A stretch of DNA of 64,000 nucleotides from Candidatus Melainabacteria bacterium (GTDB taxonomy: Bacteria > Cyanobacteriota > Vampirovibrionia > Obscuribacterales > Obscuribacteraceae): contig RXJR01000008.1 of the NCBI GenBank assembly GCA_003963305.1, positions 62,001-126,000 of the forward strand, written 5' to 3'. The first letter of the stretch is position 1; the number at the start of each line of letters is the position of its first letter. The translations under genes were made by a program, and so were the position numbers. Shown in pieces: positions 51,945-59,323 of the stretch. Under the pieces are notes generated by a model. That model had not been told where the DNA came from and did no database searches. It worked only from the letters and a program-made list of their open reading frames with translations.

Positions 51945-53027
51945 TTACGAACGCCGTTGAAAGCGTTGCAAGATGGCGCCGCGCAAAATCAATCCGAACA
52001 AGAGCACAAGGGCAAGCCCCAGCGGATACTGGTAAACGTGCTTGTCGTGTGTCTGTGCTTTGCTGCCCGTGAGCTTCGAAGCCCACTGAACATTCAAGGG
52101 CTGACGCGGGTCAAGACGCACGTAGGTGCCGTCCGTTGCCTCCCTCAGTTTTTCAAGATTGCCTTCTTCGATGCCGGTTGTCACCGTGGCTTTCTTGTCG
52201 TCCTGGATGTAGCCGGTCATCTGACCGGTCTCCGGGTTGTAGACCGGAATCGGAACCGGTGTGTCCGAGCCCACGCCGACGATGACGACGCGAATGCCGC
52301 GTGCTTTGATTTCATCGAGCACCTTGCTGAGAGCAGCCTGGTCGCCCGTGAAACCGCCATCGCTGAAGAGCACGATCACCTTCTGGACGTTCGACTCTTT
52401 GGCGTTGTCGAAGATCTGCAACGCCATTGACAGACCCTCGGCATAGTCGGAACCACCGCCGGGAGCGTTGCCGACGTTCATCCAGTTGTCGATCACCCAG
52501 CGCAACGATGCGAAGTCGTCGGTCAGGTCTGCCTGGTCGAAGCCGTTGCCGCAGTAAGTGGCGATGCCCATCTGGTTGCCCACGATGGCGGGCATGATTT
52601 GCCCTGTCATCACCTGCTTCACGACCTCGAGGCGCGTGCCGTAAGGTCCGGGTACTTCCGCTGCCGGCACACCTTTCTTGGGCGGCATCACCGGACGGAA
52701 GTCTTCTGCGTTCATGCTCTTCGAGACGTCGGAGACGACAACGACGCGCAGGCTGCCCGACGGCACCGTATCTGGTGCACGAGGCATGATCGGTCCGGCG
52801 GCGGCGATGACGAGCATGGCCATGGCTACGACCCAGGCCAGCGCAACGCCCGCCTGGGTCCGCACCGAAGGCTTGGCGCTGTACTTGTCGACCAGCCGCT
52901 CTTCACCGTATGCCTTGCGAGCATTGCGGCGAGCCTGGTAGGCGAGGAGAAGCGCGCCGGCAGTCAGTGGTATCACACCGGCCAGCGCGAATAAGAGATA
53001 CGGTCTGAGGAAGCTTAGCGTTTCCAT
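51945..53027 (-). CDS. BatA/BatB-type VWA membrane protein
   Basis: 360 residues. Two N-terminal membrane helices (about 9-28, 60-78), a VWA domain (about 92-300) and a C-terminal helix (about 338-355). The metal-ion site is DVSKS (VVVSDVSKSMNAEDF), matching DxSxS, with the later Asp in FSDGGFTG. VWA domains bind partners through a metal. AGGAGG seven bases before the ATG; 11 bases separate it from the TPR gene upstream. Bat proteins are linked to oxidative and envelope stress in Bacteroidetes and spirochaetes. Confidence 0.92.
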   Translation of the reverse strand: METLSFLRPYLLFALAGVIPLTAGALLLAYQARRNARKAYGEERLVDKYSAKPSVRTQAGVALAWVVAMAMLVIAAAGPIMPRAPDTVPSGSLRVVVVSDVSKSMNAEDFRPVMPPKKGVPAAEVPGPYGTRLEVVKQVMTGQIMPAIVGNQMGIATYCGNGFDQADLTDDFASLRWVIDNWMNVGNAPGGGSDYAEGLSMALQIFDNAKESNVQKVIVLFSDGGFTGDQAALSKVLDEIKARGIRVVIVGVGSDTPVPIPVYNPETGQMTGYIQDDKKATVTTGIEEGNLEKLREATDGTYVRLDPRQPLNVQWASKLTGSKAQTHDKHVYQYPLGLALVLLFGLILRGAILQRFQRRS

Positions 53028-53038
53028 CGGTAAGCCTC

Positions 53039-53623
53039 CTAAATGTTGTTCCGGTCACCCTTGCCAGGCATGTTGCCAGGTTCGGTGCCGGGAACTTGCT
53101 GGTTGCTCGGCTGACCCTTGCCTTTGCCCTTGCCCTTGCCTTCTTGCTGAGCCATGGCCGGGTTGTTCTTGAAGAGGAGCTCGAGGTCGTACTGGGTGTA
53201 GCGAGCCTCTGCTTCCATCTCCTGCGCCCGGGAGAGCAGCATGTCGTTGTAGTCGTTGCCGGGGTTCAGCATGAGCGACTCTTTGAAGGCCTGGAGGGCA
53301 GCAGGACCCTGCTTCAGCTGCAAGAGGGCTTTCGCCTTCTGGAAGCTGGCACGGGCTGCCACGTTGCGGTCAGGTGCCGGGTAGAAGAAGTCGTGTAAGG
53401 CAGTTTCGTTGGCCGCGGCGGTTTTGTAAGTCGCCAGCGACTGGTCGAAAAGTTTCACTGCCCCCTTCATGTCGCCAGCCTCGTAGGCTTGAAGACCGGC
53501 GTTGAAGCTGTCGACCGGGACGTTCGTCCAGGTCGCGAGGTAGAGACCGCCCAGCATCATCAAGGCTCCTAACAGTGAGCCGAGACCGAGCCAGCGGTTT
53601 CGTTTCTTGCGAAAGATTTTCAT
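53039..53623 (-). CDS. BatC-like TPR membrane protein
   Basis: 194 residues. One membrane helix (about 13-31), then TPR-like helices (FNAGLQAYEAGDMKGAVKLFDQSL; ASFQKAKALLQLKQGPAALQAF), and a Lys/Gly-rich end with (GK)n and a disordered tail. In Bat operons a TPR protein between two VWA proteins corresponds to BatC or the TPR part of BatB. It lies 17 bases after one VWA gene and 11 before the next. Confidence 0.85.
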   Translation of the reverse strand: MKIFRKKRNRWLGLGSLLGALMMLGGLYLATWTNVPVDSFNAGLQAYEAGDMKGAVKLFDQSLATYKTAAANETALHDFFYPAPDRNVAARASFQKAKALLQLKQGPAALQAFKESLMLNPGNDYNDMLLSRAQEMEAEARYTQYDLELLFKNNPAMAQQEGKGKGKGKGQPSNQQVPGTEPGNMPGKGDRNNI

Positions 53624-53640
53624 GATTGTCTCACTTGTAG

Positions 53641-54669
53641 TTAGGCGTCATCACGGACCAAGACGGTCGATCCGAGGTAGAGCAAGCCCAGAATCAACGC
53701 CAGACCGAGAAACCACTCGCTGATGTCGCGTTGCGACACCACCGGGTCGACCTGGGTGGTCGTTTTCTCGAGCCGGTCGATGGTAGCGAAACCGTCCTGC
53801 ATGGCCTGGGTGTCGCCAACCGGAATCACCATGCCGCCTGCCTCTTCGGCGAGACGCTGCAGGTCGGGTTTGGAACCGCTTCCCCAGGATTCACCAACAC
53901 CGAGCACGTAGAGCTTGATGTGCTCTTTCTTCAGCAACTCGACGAGTTCTCCGAAGCGCTTGGTGTTTATGGAGTCTTCTCCGTCGGTGACCATGATCAA
54001 GACTCGCGTCTCGTCAGGTTTGGTGATCTCCAGCAGGTGGTTGATGCCGCCCTGGATGCCGCCGACGTTCTGGTTGGAGTCGTCGGGACCGCTGAAGTTC
54101 GTACCACCGGCGTTGTACTTGACGATCAGGTAGAGCTTGCGGTTGATCGTGTTCAGGTCCAGGGTGAGTGGCCACACGTAGTAAGGCTGGTCGTTGAAGA
54201 GCATCAGTCCGATGCGGTCGCCCTTGCGGTTCGGGCTGTTGACGAAGAGTGATGCTCCTGCCTGTGCAGCATCTGCACGGGTGGGTGCTTTTGGTTCCAC
54301 AGGCGTGCCGTCGCCAGCCACAGGGTTGGGCTTGGCGGGAGGGGTGCCGGTGAAATCCTGTTGGTTCTTGACGGTCAACTTCGAGTCCATCGAACCCGAG
54401 ACGTCGACGTCGAGCAAGTAATTGCGCGTCCGGACGGTGGTCTTCTCGCTGTACTCGGTCAACTGAGGACCGGAGAGAGCGGCGACGAGCACCAACCAGA
54501 AGGCAACAAACAGAGTCATGGGCAGTCGCCCCAGCAGTGGCACCACGCGCAAGCGCGAATGGAGCTCCACTTGAGGATGCCCGAGAGTGTCTCTGCGTCT
54601 GCCTGCCAGCCACAAGATGGGGACAAGCAAGAGGGCTAACGCAAAGAACCCTGGCGAAGCGAAGTTCAT
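53641..54669 (-). CDS. BatA-type VWA membrane protein, first gene of the Bat operon
   Basis: 342 residues. N-terminal helix with a short BatA-like leader (FASPGFFALALLLVPILWLAGR), a second helix at about 50-70, a VWA domain (about 85-310) with an intact metal site (LDVDVSGSMDSK) and a later Asp (VTDGEDSINTK), and a last helix (about 318-335). A very strong AAAGGAGG lies six bases before the ATG. Its paralogue is two genes downstream. The operon continues for at least seven genes to 46755. Confidence 0.93.
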   Translation of the reverse strand: MNFASPGFFALALLLVPILWLAGRRRDTLGHPQVELHSRLRVVPLLGRLPMTLFVAFWLVLVAALSGPQLTEYSEKTTVRTRNYLLDVDVSGSMDSKLTVKNQQDFTGTPPAKPNPVAGDGTPVEPKAPTRADAAQAGASLFVNSPNRKGDRIGLMLFNDQPYYVWPLTLDLNTINRKLYLIVKYNAGGTNFSGPDDSNQNVGGIQGGINHLLEITKPDETRVLIMVTDGEDSINTKRFGELVELLKKEHIKLYVLGVGESWGSGSKPDLQRLAEEAGGMVIPVGDTQAMQDGFATIDRLEKTTTQVDPVVSQRDISEWFLGLALILGLLYLGSTVLVRDDA

Positions 54670-55674
54670 TTGAGACCTCCTTTCAGAGCCGGGTCGACGG
54701 GGGCATTCAGCTCCGCCATCGATTGCTCAGATAGTGTCCATGCAGCTCCAACTGGAACCGGCGAAGTAAAGCGGACTGGGCCACGCCTTGTCTAAGGTGT
54801 AAACCGGAAAACGCTCTATAACGCTGATGGCTGTAGGCTGTGCTGTCTGGAGAAGGAAAAGGAAAAGTGACGAACTTAGCCTAGGAAAGGGCCAGATCTA
54901 AAGCAAATGAATAAAGAAATGGTTAGTAGTTACTTCGCGCGCACTATGAGTACCAGTTAAGTTCTCAGCCATTCTTTCAGGCTTATAACTTCACAGGTGA
55001 TCGGTGGAGAGCCTCATGGAGTGTCACTGTTACAGTTCTAGCCCGGCAATGTTTCAAAATTGCTTCGCGTGTTGCCAAGACCCGACCGGGTGATCAACAC
55101 CTTTAGCGCAACGACGCTAAATCGTCCATTTCGACCGTGCCAGTCTGGTGTTGCAAGAAAAACTGTTCTTGGCATGAACCAGCGAAAAATGAACGTAGTT
55201 TGTCGAGCGATATCGTTGCCATATGCTATCGATAACTAGCACATTTGAAACGCCTGAAAACCTGTCGACGCAAGGAATCAGGCCCGGTCGGCGTTTTACA
55301 ATTAGCTGGTCTTCGCGCGAGAACTCTCGCAGACTCTTCTCAAGCATGCCATCGCGCCGCGCAGACCCTTCTCCGGTATTTCCTGCGGGGCGGATGTTCT
55401 AGAACGAAAAGATCTCTTTGAGATCTTCTTTCTATTGCTAAAGCATTCATAAAACCTTTAGCTTTGAAGCATATCCAACCCCTCTTTCAAAAAACGAAAC
55501 TTTTTACCCGAATCCCCAGTTAACTTCAGCGAAATTGACACCAGATGCAGTGCTTTCAGGCATGAATTTGGTGCCGGTTTCGCGTAACTGTCGGTTTTCA
55601 TAACCCTCATCCCAACTGCACGTCACGAACGATTTCGAGCGTGTGGCTGGTTTGACTAAAACAAGGAAACTACC
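54670..55674. other. Divergent gene-free stretch between Bat operon and ZIP gene
   Basis: 1 kb without a supported gene. It includes hairpins TTTAGCG/CGCTAAA (55102-55108/55115-55121) and AAGATCT/AGATCTT (55409-55415/55421-55427), and the folded leader before the ZIP gene (listed). Frames of up to 76 codons have no ribosome binding site. Confidence 0.45.
55517..55590 (+). promoter_or_regulatory. Long imperfect hairpin in the leader of the ZIP gene
   Basis: Nested complementary blocks in register: CAGTT/AACTG (55517-55521/55586-55590), GCGAAA/TTTCGC (55529-55534/55578-55583), CACCA/TGGTG (55539-55543/55569-55573) and ATGC/GCAT at the top. The regular internal loops and location 85 bases before a metal transporter start suggest an RNA switch. 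It does not match the Mn or NiCo riboswitches as I know them. Confidence 0.4.
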
Positions 55675-56514
55675 ATGAGCAGCAATTCTCTCTATGCGCT
55701 GGTGAGCGTTTCGCTCGTCAGCTTGCTCGCTCTGGCAGGTCTTCTGGCAATCCCAGTCAAACCTGCTCAGATGCGTCGCATCGTCTTCGTGCTCGTCGCG
55801 CTCGGTACCGGCACCATGCTCGGTAACGCGATCGTGCATTTGATTCCCGAGTCGTTCGAATTCGTCGACAAGGGCGCTATCGCCGGAACGACCGTGTCCA
55901 TCCTCATCCTCGCCGGCATGACCTTCTGTTTCGTGATGGAGAAGGTGCTCAAGTTGCACTGCCATCACGGCACCGAGCACGTTCATGAGGATAAGGACTG
56001 CCATGCGCACGAGTGCGAAGAGGAAGATGATGACGAAGGTCATCACACTCACGCGCACGTGCATGGCATTCACCCCACCGGTCACATGAGCATGATCTCG
56101 CACATGGTCGACAACCTCACTGACGGCATGCTGATTGGGTCGATGTACCTGATTAGCATTCCTGCTGGTGTTGCCACCACGCTGGCCATCTTGATGCATG
56201 AACTCCCCATGGAGTTCGGCAGCTTCGGTGTGCTGGTCAAGGCTGGCTTCAGCAAGCACGGTGCGGTGCTCGTCAACCTGGCTTCTGCGATTGTGGCGCT
56301 GGCAGGCACCATTCTCGTCCTCGTGCTGGGCAACAAGGTGCAGGCTCTGCCTGTTTACCTGACGCCTATCTGCGGGGGCATGGTGCTCTACATCACGATG
56401 ACGGCTCTGATTCCGCGCATGCTGAAGGAGACCCATCCTCTGCGTTCGCTGCTTCAGGTCGGCATCGCCAGCATCGGCGTCATCATCATGATCTTGCTCA
56501 AGATCTACGAGTAA
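55675..56514 (+). CDS. ZIP-family metal transporter
   Basis: 279 residues with about eight membrane helices. The cytoplasmic loop after helix 3 is very rich in His, Asp and Glu (HEDKDCHAHECEEEDDDEGH, about 103-122), typical of ZIP metal-sensing loops. Metal-site motifs in helices 4 and 5 are HMVDNLTDGMLIG (about 143-155) and HELPMEFG (about 179-186). In classic ZIPs the latter is HExPHE, so one His is replaced by Met. It would bring zinc, iron or manganese into the cytoplasm. AAGGAAA precedes the ATG. Ends at a strong terminator. Confidence 0.93.
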   Translation: MSSNSLYALVSVSLVSLLALAGLLAIPVKPAQMRRIVFVLVALGTGTMLGNAIVHLIPESFEFVDKGAIAGTTVSILILAGMTFCFVMEKVLKLHCHHGTEHVHEDKDCHAHECEEEDDDEGHHTHAHVHGIHPTGHMSMISHMVDNLTDGMLIGSMYLISIPAGVATTLAILMHELPMEFGSFGVLVKAGFSKHGAVLVNLASAIVALAGTILVLVLGNKVQALPVYLTPICGGMVLYITMTALIPRMLKETHPLRSLLQVGIASIGVIIMILLKIYE

Positions 56515-56611
56515 GCGCCTGGCAGGCACACGTCATCCTTACGGAGGCTGTGCCTGTACGCGTGCTGCTCATCGGTCTGCAAAAAACTTGCCTTACGTGT
56601 AAACGAAGGCG

Positions 56612-56651
56612 CCATGCGTGGTTGAGGTAACTCGCCCCGCATGGTTTTTTT
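56612..56651 (+). terminator. Terminator of the ZIP gene
   Basis: CCATGCG (56612-56618) pairs with CGCATGG (56638-56644) and is followed directly by seven T residues. Confidence 0.85.
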
Positions 56652-56660
56652 GCGCCATGT

Positions 56661-56684
56661 TGTACTATTTGTTATCGTAGTACA
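56661..56684. promoter_or_regulatory. Inverted repeat TGTACTA-N10-TAGTACA
   Basis: A perfect 7-bp pair with a ten-base centre, ten bases past the ZIP terminator. It resembles a dimeric regulator site. No gene starts nearby: the rest of 56685-56982 has no supported feature. Confidence 0.4.
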
Positions 56685-56982
56685 GTCATTCTTCTTTTGG
56701 AGACCCTGGAAGGCGTTTGTACGGTCTTGTTGCCTCGGCGTATGATATTCCTCAGTTTGTCTCCAGTAACCACGCCCGCAGGACCTTACAGCGCTCTCTC
56801 TTGAGTCCAGGAGTGCCGGTAGTGTGATTGTGTATCATGGCGCGTTTCTCCCGAAATTGGCTTTCGCTAATAACTATAAGCCATAATAGGTATTTGAAAA
56901 AAATGTGTGTTGCCGACCAGCTTGAGGAGAGGTTCCTCGCGCCGGTCGGCACAACACAGTTGGTTCAGGAGCTGGCGTCTTG

Positions 56983-57294
56983 TTAGAAGACTTCCGCCTC
57001 GTAAAAGAACGGTCCAGCAGCCCTTACCTTGTCGGCCGGTTGTTCGAGCTCATCGTGCTGACGCTCGAATCCTTCGAACTTGCCGGGCAGTCCCTGGGCA
57101 GCCTGAAGAGTGTCCGTGTAGATGATGAACATCCCCAGCAGGAAGCCGACCTTGACTGCAACGAGCCCGGTGTGGCGACCGCCGTGGGTGCGGATGAATG
57201 ACCGGACTGTCTTTTCGAGAGAGGCTCTCTCGGCTGGGGTGCCCTCGTAGCGCGGCGGACCGACGTAGAGGACCTGGTAGAGGTTGGTAGGCAT
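56983..57294 (-). CDS. Small protein of unknown function ending the PrkA operon
   Basis: 103 residues from ATG 57294 (an ATG at 57303 is also possible; neither has a ribosome binding site). It starts PTNLYQVLYVGPPRYEG, has basic residues (SFIRTHGGRHTG), then a hydrophobic stretch (LVAVKVGFLLGMFIIYTDTL) that may be a membrane helix or a buried strand. C-terminal part polar. No family recognised. GC-rich codons as in its upstream neighbours support a real gene. The gap before it holds a three-way-junction-like element that could control its translation. Confidence 0.65.
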   Translation of the reverse strand: MPTNLYQVLYVGPPRYEGTPAERASLEKTVRSFIRTHGGRHTGLVAVKVGFLLGMFIIYTDTLQAAQGLPGKFEGFERQHDELEQPADKVRAAGPFFYEAEVF

Positions 57295-57318
57295 GGCGCA
57301 CATCCGATTTCTCGGTCG

Positions 57319-57377
57319 TTCCCAGAAGCAATTTGCTTCGCTTCTGCGTGCTTCTCACGCAGAGGTGTTGCTGGGAA
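57319..57377 (-). promoter_or_regulatory. Three-way-junction element before the small gene
   Basis: Outer stem TTCCCAG/CTGGGAA (57319-57325/57371-57377) encloses two hairpins: GAAGC/GCTTC (57325-57339) and CTGCGTG/CACGCAG (57344-57350/57356-57362). All stems are perfect. It ends 24 bases before the start of the small gene. Confidence 0.5.
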
Positions 57378-57422
57378 GGCATTGCGCTCGAGCCAGCCCT
57401 TGACCGGCCCGAGAATGATCGT

Positions 57423-57815
57423 CTACTGCTTCAAGGTGCCGTGACGCAGCTTGTCCCAGAGCAGGTCCTTGCGAACCGCGGCTGTGGCACCTGCTTTCAG
57501 CATCTGTTCGTTGAGCGAATCGGCTCCGCTTATGGCGACCACCGGCAGACCGAGACGCACCAGATAAGGTGTTATGTCCCAGCCGTTCATGTTGCCGCCT
57601 TTGATTCTGCCGTCCAGCAGAGCCAGGTCGTACTCGCCCTTTGTGAGGGTGCTTTCCGTGCCGGTCGGGTTCATGAGGATGACCTTGTCTCCTTCCACCC
57701 TCACCCGCACGAAATGCACAAGCTCGCCGCCCAGACGGTCGATGAGAATCTGGAGGATTTCTCCAAAGTAGAACTCGTCGTCGAGCAGGAGTACTTTCTT
57801 GCCGGCTATTTCCAC
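57423..57815 (-). CDS. Stand-alone receiver-domain protein
   Basis: 130 residues from a GTG start with GAGGAG eight bases upstream; the longer frame to 58352 runs through the neighbouring gene and is a shadow. CheY-like receiver: acidic pair LLLDDE (12-13), phosphoacceptor Asp68 in ALLDGR, Ser96 in VVAISG, Lys116 in AAVRKD. The acceptor is about 14 residues later than usual because of an insertion in the second strand region (VRVRVEGDKVILMNPTGT). There is no output domain, so it may relay or titrate phosphate, or act by protein contact. It lies inside the PrkA-SpoVR operon. Confidence 0.85.
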   Translation of the reverse strand: MEIAGKKVLLLDDEFYFGEILQILIDRLGGELVHFVRVRVEGDKVILMNPTGTESTLTKGEYDLALLDGRIKGGNMNGWDITPYLVRLGLPVVAISGADSLNEQMLKAGATAAVRKDLLWDKLRHGTLKQ

Positions 57816-57881
57816 GGCAGCTGCTCCTCTTTGATGTGTTAAAGCCAAAAAATGAGCCTGAAATGCAAAAAAGAATTGAGA

Positions 57882-57907
57882 AACGGTGGTGCCTGAGCAC
57901 CACCGTT
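57882..57907 (-). terminator. Stem-loop between chagasin-like and receiver genes
   Basis: AACGGTGGTGC (57882-57892) pairs perfectly with GCACCACCGTT (57897-57907). On the minus strand TTTCTCAATTCTTTTTT follows, so it can terminate part of the transcription inside the operon. Confidence 0.75.
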
Positions 57908-57931
57908 CCCAACTCTCAGCCGCGCCCGACG

Positions 57932-58477
57932 TTACTTGACGTCGAACGAAGCCTTGAACTTCTTGCCGTTCGGGAGCACCGTCGAGCCGCCCGTTCCGCC
58001 GTACCAGCCGCGGTAGCGGTTGACCTCGTGGAACTCGATGTCGGCCGGCCCGCTGTGACGCACCTCGAACACGAACGTGCGCGAGCCGTACTGCGGGTTG
58101 TTGCCGTTCTGCATGAACTGCCCGGTCGACTTCAGCTTGAAGCTGCCGTCGAGAGGCTGAACGACGTCCCACTCGGCGCCGGAGTACTGGTCTTCGTCGA
58201 GGACGATGTGGATCTCCTCGCCGATGCGGATGCCGCCGAACTTCTTGCCGTTGTCGCCCATGCGCACCGTGGTGACATAGACGTTGGTGGCAGCGGTGGT
58301 GGCAGCCTGGGTGAGCGAATCGGCGTCCAGCGGACCGGCGCACGACTCGCACGAATCCAGGTCATCCGAGCACGTGGCGCAGAGCTGGTGGGCGAACGCC
58401 GAGGTGATACCGCCACACTTGGTGCACTTGCCGGGAACGGCAAGCGAATTCTTCTTGCTGCAAGGATCGCAGAGCAT
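57932..58477 (-). CDS. Four-CxxC zinc-ribbon protein with chagasin-like (I42) domain
   Basis: 181 residues from ATG 58477, AAGGAGG upstream. The N-terminal 50 residues contain four CxxC pairs (Cys3/6, 18/21, 33/36, 43/46), enough for two zinc sites. The C-terminal part (about 70-181) resembles the chagasin/I42 family of cysteine-protease inhibitors: GEEIHIVLDEDQYSGAEWDV corresponds to the NPTTGY-W loop region, GSRTFVFEVRHSGPADIEF to the GxxxF segment, and NRYRGWYGG to the RPW loop. The exact inhibitor motifs are not kept, so it may have a changed target. No signal peptide, unlike most bacterial chagasins. Part of the PrkA operon. Confidence 0.7.
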   Translation of the reverse strand: MLCDPCSKKNSLAVPGKCTKCGGITSAFAHQLCATCSDDLDSCESCAGPLDADSLTQAATTAATNVYVTTVRMGDNGKKFGGIRIGEEIHIVLDEDQYSGAEWDVVQPLDGSFKLKSTGQFMQNGNNPQYGSRTFVFEVRHSGPADIEFHEVNRYRGWYGGTGGSTVLPNGKKFKASFDVK

Positions 58478-58491
58478 GGTTGGGGTCCTCC

Positions 58492-59193
58492 TTAGCGCTT
58501 GCTCTTGCAGCCGGTGCAAGAGCAGACGAACGTGACCGAGGGCCGCTCCGGCGGAGTCAGGCTGACCAGGTCGTTGCAGTCGGGCGGCAGCTCGGGCACC
58601 ACCATCTTCGACAGGCTGCCGGCAAGGGCCGCCATGTGGTCGGGAATGGTGCGCAGCTGGAACTCGAGCTCGTACTCGATGTCGGGCGGCTGGTGACCCA
58701 CGATCTCGGGGTCCTTGGCCAGCCGGGCGACGACGAAGAGCAGGCCGGGCTCGTTGGGGATTTGCTTGGGCTCGAGCGTGCTGGGCTCGCTGCCGTCACC
58801 TGCTTCGGCGACGTCGGTGGACGGCGCTTCCAGCAGGGTGATGCCGTCGTTGACGGACTTCTCGGCAGGAACGTTGACCACCGTCTTGTCGGCGGGGTCG
58901 CGGAACATGAGCAGGTTGCCCTCGGCATCGCGCTCGAGGTACTGCACGCCCTTCTCGATCTTGGCCGCGATGAGCAGCTTGCCGTCCTGGTAGACGAGCA
59001 GCTCCGCACCGAGGCGAGACATCACGCGCAGACCGACCGCTCCGTGCGGAACGGCGCAGTACGTGACACCGGAGTGCTCGAGGTTGTACTCGAGCGGACG
59101 CGTCCACAGCTTCTTGCCGGGCTCATTCAGACTGTCGGTCCGATGAACCACGTCGATGCTGAGGGTGCGCCCAATGCTGTCTGTCATCTTCAT
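58492..59193 (-). CDS. PrkA-operon protein of unknown function with C-terminal cysteine motif
   Basis: 233 residues from ATG 59193, AAGGAG seven bases upstream. The first 95 residues are beta-rich (IGRTLSIDVVHRTD; AVGLRVMSRLGAELLVYQDG), the middle is acidic and probably flexible (about 110-135), and the last part (LLFVVARLAKDPEIVGHQPP; YELEFQLRTIPDHM) is again structured. The C-terminus, FVCSCTGCKSKR, has a C-x-C-x-x-C arrangement that may bind metal. I recognise no family. Codon use and close spacing (14 bases to the next gene) place it firmly in the operon. Confidence 0.75.
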   Translation of the reverse strand: MKMTDSIGRTLSIDVVHRTDSLNEPGKKLWTRPLEYNLEHSGVTYCAVPHGAVGLRVMSRLGAELLVYQDGKLLIAAKIEKGVQYLERDAEGNLLMFRDPADKTVVNVPAEKSVNDGITLLEAPSTDVAEAGDGSEPSTLEPKQIPNEPGLLFVVARLAKDPEIVGHQPPDIEYELEFQLRTIPDHMAALAGSLSKMVVPELPPDCNDLVSLTPPERPSVTFVCSCTGCKSKR

Positions 59194-59261
59194 TGGGGTT
59201 CTCCTTTTCGAATTTAGCTGCACCACAAGTGGTGCGTTTAAACACTGGAATGGAACGAGAA

Positions 59262-59301
59262 GAGGGGCTCAGCCACGCTTTTCAGCGCAACCAAGCCCCT
59301 C
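59262..59301 (-). terminator. Stem-loop after spoVR
   Basis: GAGGGGCT (59262-59269) pairs with AGCCCCTC (59294-59301), with an inner GCGCTGAAAAGC-type hairpin, 22 bases past the spoVR stop codon. A smaller hairpin GCACCAC/GTGGTGC (59220-59235) follows just before the next ribosome binding site. No T run; partial termination or processing is likely. Confidence 0.6.
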
Positions 59302-59323
59302 ACGCCGGGAGTTCAGCCAAGCC

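Noticed and set aside
55117-55347. 76-codon minus-strand frame in the Bat-ZIP gap
   Set aside because: No ribosome binding site or recognisable domain; isolated in a gene-free stretch.
57816-58352. N-terminal extension of the receiver protein to 58352
   Set aside because: It runs through the chagasin-like gene in another frame. The GTG at 57815 with GAGGAG upstream gives a normal receiver length.
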